Positions 61,748-64,000 of a DNA stretch of 64,000 nt are shown here, one piece after another. The DNA lies in NCBI RefSeq assembly GCF_013488225.1, contig NZ_CP041239.1, positions 124,001 through 188,000 of the forward strand, in the 5' to 3' direction. The position numbers were made by a program, and so were the translations under genes. The stretch's first letter is position 1. Every line of letters starts with the position of its first letter. The notes under the pieces are model-generated. The model worked only from the letters and a program-made list of their open reading frames with translations. It did not search any database and was not told the DNA's origin. The stretch comes from Sinorhizobium mexicanum (GTDB lineage Bacteria; Pseudomonadota; Alphaproteobacteria; Rhizobiales; Rhizobiaceae).

Positions 61748-62666
61748 CGGGGTTCTCCACTCTCTTGGCGTCTACCTTCGCCGGGATGCAAACTGCACGC
61801 ATTTCTACGTCCGCCATCGCAAGCGCAAGCTCACTCGGATCGAGGATGCCCTTATCGAGAAGGACGTCCGAAATGGCGGAAATAGAACGTTCGTATTGAC
61901 TTAGCCCATCGGCCCTCCGAGCAATGGATGTGTTTACGCGCTGGTTCAATTCTTTGGTGGTCACGATCTGATGGAGATCTAGGAGGCCTATCAAAGCGTG
62001 GCAGCGCTGCTCCCATGGCCGGAGGGCAGGGATAAAGCTGTTGCCCGCATCGCCGAGCCGGGAGATGGAATCCTGCCGACCAATGATCGCGATTTCGGCC
62101 TGAATTTTGAGCGGGACAAGATTGGTAAGCGTCTTGTTTGCCAGCAGTTCGCGAATTGCCGTCTCCTTCACCTCGTAGAAACAGGGGACGTGGGCGGCGG
62201 ATACGCGCTTGTCGCCGACGAGGGGCTCGCCATCGATTTCGACGCGGTGCGGGACGGCGGGCGCATGGCATACCGCGCTTACCGGTTTACCTTCGTTGTA
62301 GGATTCTTCGATCAGCTTGATGGACTTCGCATCTTCGGCGAGGTTCAACATCGGTCCATGACCGCCGGGGCGGAAGATCGCGGCGAAGTCGCGAGAGTTG
62401 ACATCGGAAAGACGCAAGGTGTTGGCAAGAGCCTTCTGGGCGGCCGGATCAGCCTCGAACCGCTCAATTAGAGGCATCTTGCCTTCCGGAGTGTCGCTCT
62501 TCGGATTGATCGGCGGCTGGCCTCCCTTCGGCGACGCCAGGGTGATTTCCGCCCCGGCGTCGAGGAAGGCGTAGTAGGGAGCTGCAAACTCCTCGAGCCA
62601 TAACCCGGTCTTCTTGCCAGTATCGCTCAGCGTATCGTGCGACGTCAGGACCATCAGAATTCTCAT
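61734..62666 (-). CDS. DJ-1/PfpI-family protein fused to a nitrile-hydratase-beta-like domain
   Basis: Protein of 310 aa. Residues 1 to about 168 are a DJ-1/PfpI (Hsp31-like) domain with the nucleophile elbow AVCHAPAV (Cys133) and FRPGGHG, as in glyoxalase-III/chaperone proteins. The last 40-50 residues of a normal DJ-1 domain are lacking. From about 215 to 290, PWEQRCHALIGLLDLHQIVT and YERSISAISDVLLDKGILDP resemble the N-terminal/accessory domain of nitrile hydratase beta subunits. The joining could be a true fusion or the scar of a deletion between neighbouring genes. ATG 62666 has AGAGGAAACGG upstream. It overlaps the DUF302 gene by 14 bp. Confidence 0.75.
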   Translation of the reverse strand: MRILMVLTSHDTLSDTGKKTGLWLEEFAAPYYAFLDAGAEITLASPKGGQPPINPKSDTPEGKMPLIERFEADPAAQKALANTLRLSDVNSRDFAAIFRPGGHGPMLNLAEDAKSIKLIEESYNEGKPVSAVCHAPAVPHRVEIDGEPLVGDKRVSAAHVPCFYEVKETAIRELLANKTLTNLVPLKIQAEIAIIGRQDSISRLGDAGNSFIPALRPWEQRCHALIGLLDLHQIVTTKELNQRVNTSIARRADGLSQYERSISAISDVLLDKGILDPSELALAMADVEMRAVCIPAKVDAKRVENPDGTK

Positions 62667-62911
62667 GACCGTTTCCTCTTTGCATTTTCTCTTTGGAAGG
62701 CGCGGTGAAGCTCTTCGTGTCAGGCAACGGTGACTTTGATTGAAGTGTCACTCGAGTTGGACGTGTGCGGATCGTGCCTTGGCTATCGCAAACGCTTTTG
62801 AACGCGCCGACGATCTCTTGAACCGCCCGACGGGGCTTCAGCCGGACCCTTCAATGGTTTCCAATTCGTTCAATACACGGGCGATAGACAGTCGGAAGGT
62901 CGCTTGCGAGC

Positions 62912-63238
62912 CTACTTGGCGACGAGATAAAAGGTGTCCCCCATGAAGCCCTTGGCAGCTGTCGCCCGCATTGGGGCGTCGTCGATGTTAAGGCGCCGGG
63001 CGAGTTCTGCTCCATAGGCTGCGTACTGATGTCCGTCTCCTTTCGCCCTCATATTTGCCGGGGCAGACAGGTCGATGTCCATTATACCGGCGTACATGGC
63101 GGCCGGGATAACGTTCATTTGCGCGTGTGCAACGTCTGTACGATCAAGGGGTGGCCCCGTGTAACGTTGGAGCTTTACCGGAAGCGGCAACTGCAGATCG
63201 TCCGCTTTTATTCGAACGTCAGTTCTCGCTAATATCAT
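62912..63238 (-). CDS. Hypothetical protein after the methyltransferase
   Basis: Predicted protein of 108 aa of unknown function, starting MILARTDVRIKADDLQLPLP with a central VIPAAMYAGIMDIDLSAPAN and ending DTFYLVAK. Its composition is protein-like and it overlaps the stop of the methyltransferase frame (TAATG), suggesting an operon, though the overlapped frame is itself disturbed. It could also be the C-terminal part of a larger broken gene. No motif is recognised. Confidence 0.45.
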   Translation of the reverse strand: MILARTDVRIKADDLQLPLPVKLQRYTGPPLDRTDVAHAQMNVIPAAMYAGIMDIDLSAPANMRAKGDGHQYAAYGAELARRLNIDDAPMRATAAKGFMGDTFYLVAK

Positions 63239-63843
63239 TACGTTCCAGGGAGGTAAGCGGGATTGACGCGGTGGAAGAGATTCTTCCCGATGCCGGCGCT
63301 GACTACGAGCTCTGTGGCGTTTAGGCGCCCACCTTGTCTGAGATAGAGCGCGAAGCGCACCGTAAATGCCGCCCAACTTGATGCAAGACGGTTGAGTGAA
63401 ATGCCGCCTCTAACAGCGGCCTCGCGTGCGCGGGCTCGCGTTTCACCTGTAAAATCCTGACATCGGATGTAGGGCGGATTGCCGACGAAAGCGTCGAACG
63501 CCGGTTCAGGCTCAACGACAAAAAAATCGGATTGCCTGATAAAGGCGTCGTCACCGGCTTCACGACCCTTTTCGGCAACATCTGCGCTGTGTGGGCATGG
63601 ATCTCTACGCCATGAATGCTCGGACGTGAACCCGCATCCGGTGCGAGTTCGCGAAGGTGCCACCGCAGCGACAAGAAACGCAGCGTCGCCGGCAGTGGGT
63701 TCCACTACTTGATCGCCGGTCGCGCGAATGACCCATCTGGTCAAGAACCGGGCGAGGCGAAGTGTCGCATATGGCGGAAGCTGCCCAATATGCACCAGGC
63801 ATTTGAACCTATGCTCTCGAGCTAGCTTGCCCCTCCGGGGCAT
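63238..63843 (-). pseudogene. N6-adenine DNA methyltransferase, frameshifted/truncated
   Basis: Motif I (VVEPTAGDAAFLVAAV) and motif IV (GNPPYIRCQDF) of a class I N6-adenine methyltransferase are present. Between about 63660 and 63579 the conserved sequence (LRWHLRELAPDAG, IHGVEIHAHTAQM) continues in a different frame, so two compensating shifts replace about 27 residues. After RQGGRL the usual motif (LVLPAELL) and the target-recognition part are lost. ATG 63843 lies 6 bp after the stop of an upstream gene. Probably inactive, a relic of a restriction-modification or orphan methylation gene. Confidence 0.8.
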
Positions 63844-63849
63844 ACGCGA

Positions 63850-64000
63850 TCAAAGCGATCCGAAAACACCAAGCCGTCGCGCGACATTGCCGGATTGGGC
63901 CCGCGCGACGATGCCCAGAAAAGTCGCCCCGGCCCTTGTCGGAAAGAAGTCACCGACATACGTCCGCAGATTGTATGCGGACGGATCGCCGAAAAAGCGA
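63850..64000 (-). CDS. C-terminal end of an unidentified gene running off the window
   Basis: Fifty codons in an open frame to the window edge, including DPSAYNLRTYVGDFFPTRAG and VARRLGVFGSL before the stop, look protein-like. No family was recognised. Its spacing of 6 bp to the methyltransferase start suggests one operon. Confidence 0.5.
   Translation of the reverse strand, partial: RFFGDPSAYNLRTYVGDFFPTRAGATFLGIVARAQSGNVARRLGVFGSL

Noticed and set aside
61336..61885. Continuation of the plus-strand LysR frame to 61885
   Set aside because: Beyond about 61333 it is antisense to the DUF302 and DJ-1-type genes, which are well supported.
1..64000. CRISPR arrays, rRNA genes, complete tRNA genes, plasmid repABC or origin
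   Set aside because: No regularly spaced repeats, no rRNA-like sequence, no complete cloverleaf and no replication gene were found on reading both strands.

Overview
The window looks like an accessory replicon (chromid or megaplasmid) of a rhizobium close to Sinorhizobium/Ensifer. Supporting signs are a high-GC coding style, a succinoglycan glycanase of the ExsH type (465 aa), MucR/Ros-family regulators, rhizobial DctB/DctD-type proteins, a betC-betB remnant, many solute transporters and imported catabolic operons. The species cannot be named from the sequence alone. Layout: the window opens inside dnaE2 (2-2896). A minus-strand operon at 3083-7176 carries a GntR/FCD regulator, a DctPQM TRAP transporter and RpiB, with a palindromic operator just upstream of the regulator. 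At 7850-14071 lies an aspartate module: a canonical sigma-54 promoter, aspA, a DctA-like symporter and a DctB/DctD-type two-component system, all collinear. From 14.5 to 18.2 kb there are a MucR-like regulator, small rhizobial proteins, a truncated dhaK followed by dhaL, an IS110/IS30 scar and a broken ECF sigma factor. From 18.3 to 31.9 kb intact stress and redox genes (Fe/Mn superoxide dismutase, L,D-transpeptidase, GST, TauE exporter, LysR, AhpD-like protein, nitroreductase, azoreductase, DoxX) lie among many decayed genes (LysR, epimerase, AraC, quinone oxidoreductase, NmrA, cupin, PrtD-type exporter). The most notable block is 31.9-44.4 kb: a LysR regulator and HpcH/HpaI aldolase on one strand, divergent from a ten-gene plus-strand run. 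That run holds a Pot-type ABC transporter, two different enolase-superfamily proteins, an SDR, a second HpcH/HpaI aldolase, an aldehyde dehydrogenase and a GMC oxidoreductase. It reads as a complete uptake, oxidation, dehydration and aldol-cleavage route for a carbohydrate acid or related compound of unknown identity. It abuts a betC tail and intact betB, so it may have been inserted into a bet operon. From 47.5 to 50 kb there is a PQQ/quinoprotein accessory trio without any dehydrogenase. An adenosine-specific-kinase family gene and exsH follow. A Fec/Fhu-like ferric-siderophore system (fecEDCB plus a frameshifted TonB receptor) under a probable RpiR-family regulator fills 53.3-60.5 kb. The end of the window holds a DUF302 gene, an unusual DJ-1/PfpI fusion and a frameshifted N6-adenine methyltransferase. 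Two direct copies of a 456 bp repeat (20831-21286 and 60680-61136) carry the same broken LysR 5' end and bracket about 39.4 kb, which includes the catabolic operon, bet remnant, quinoprotein trio, exsH and siderophore locus.
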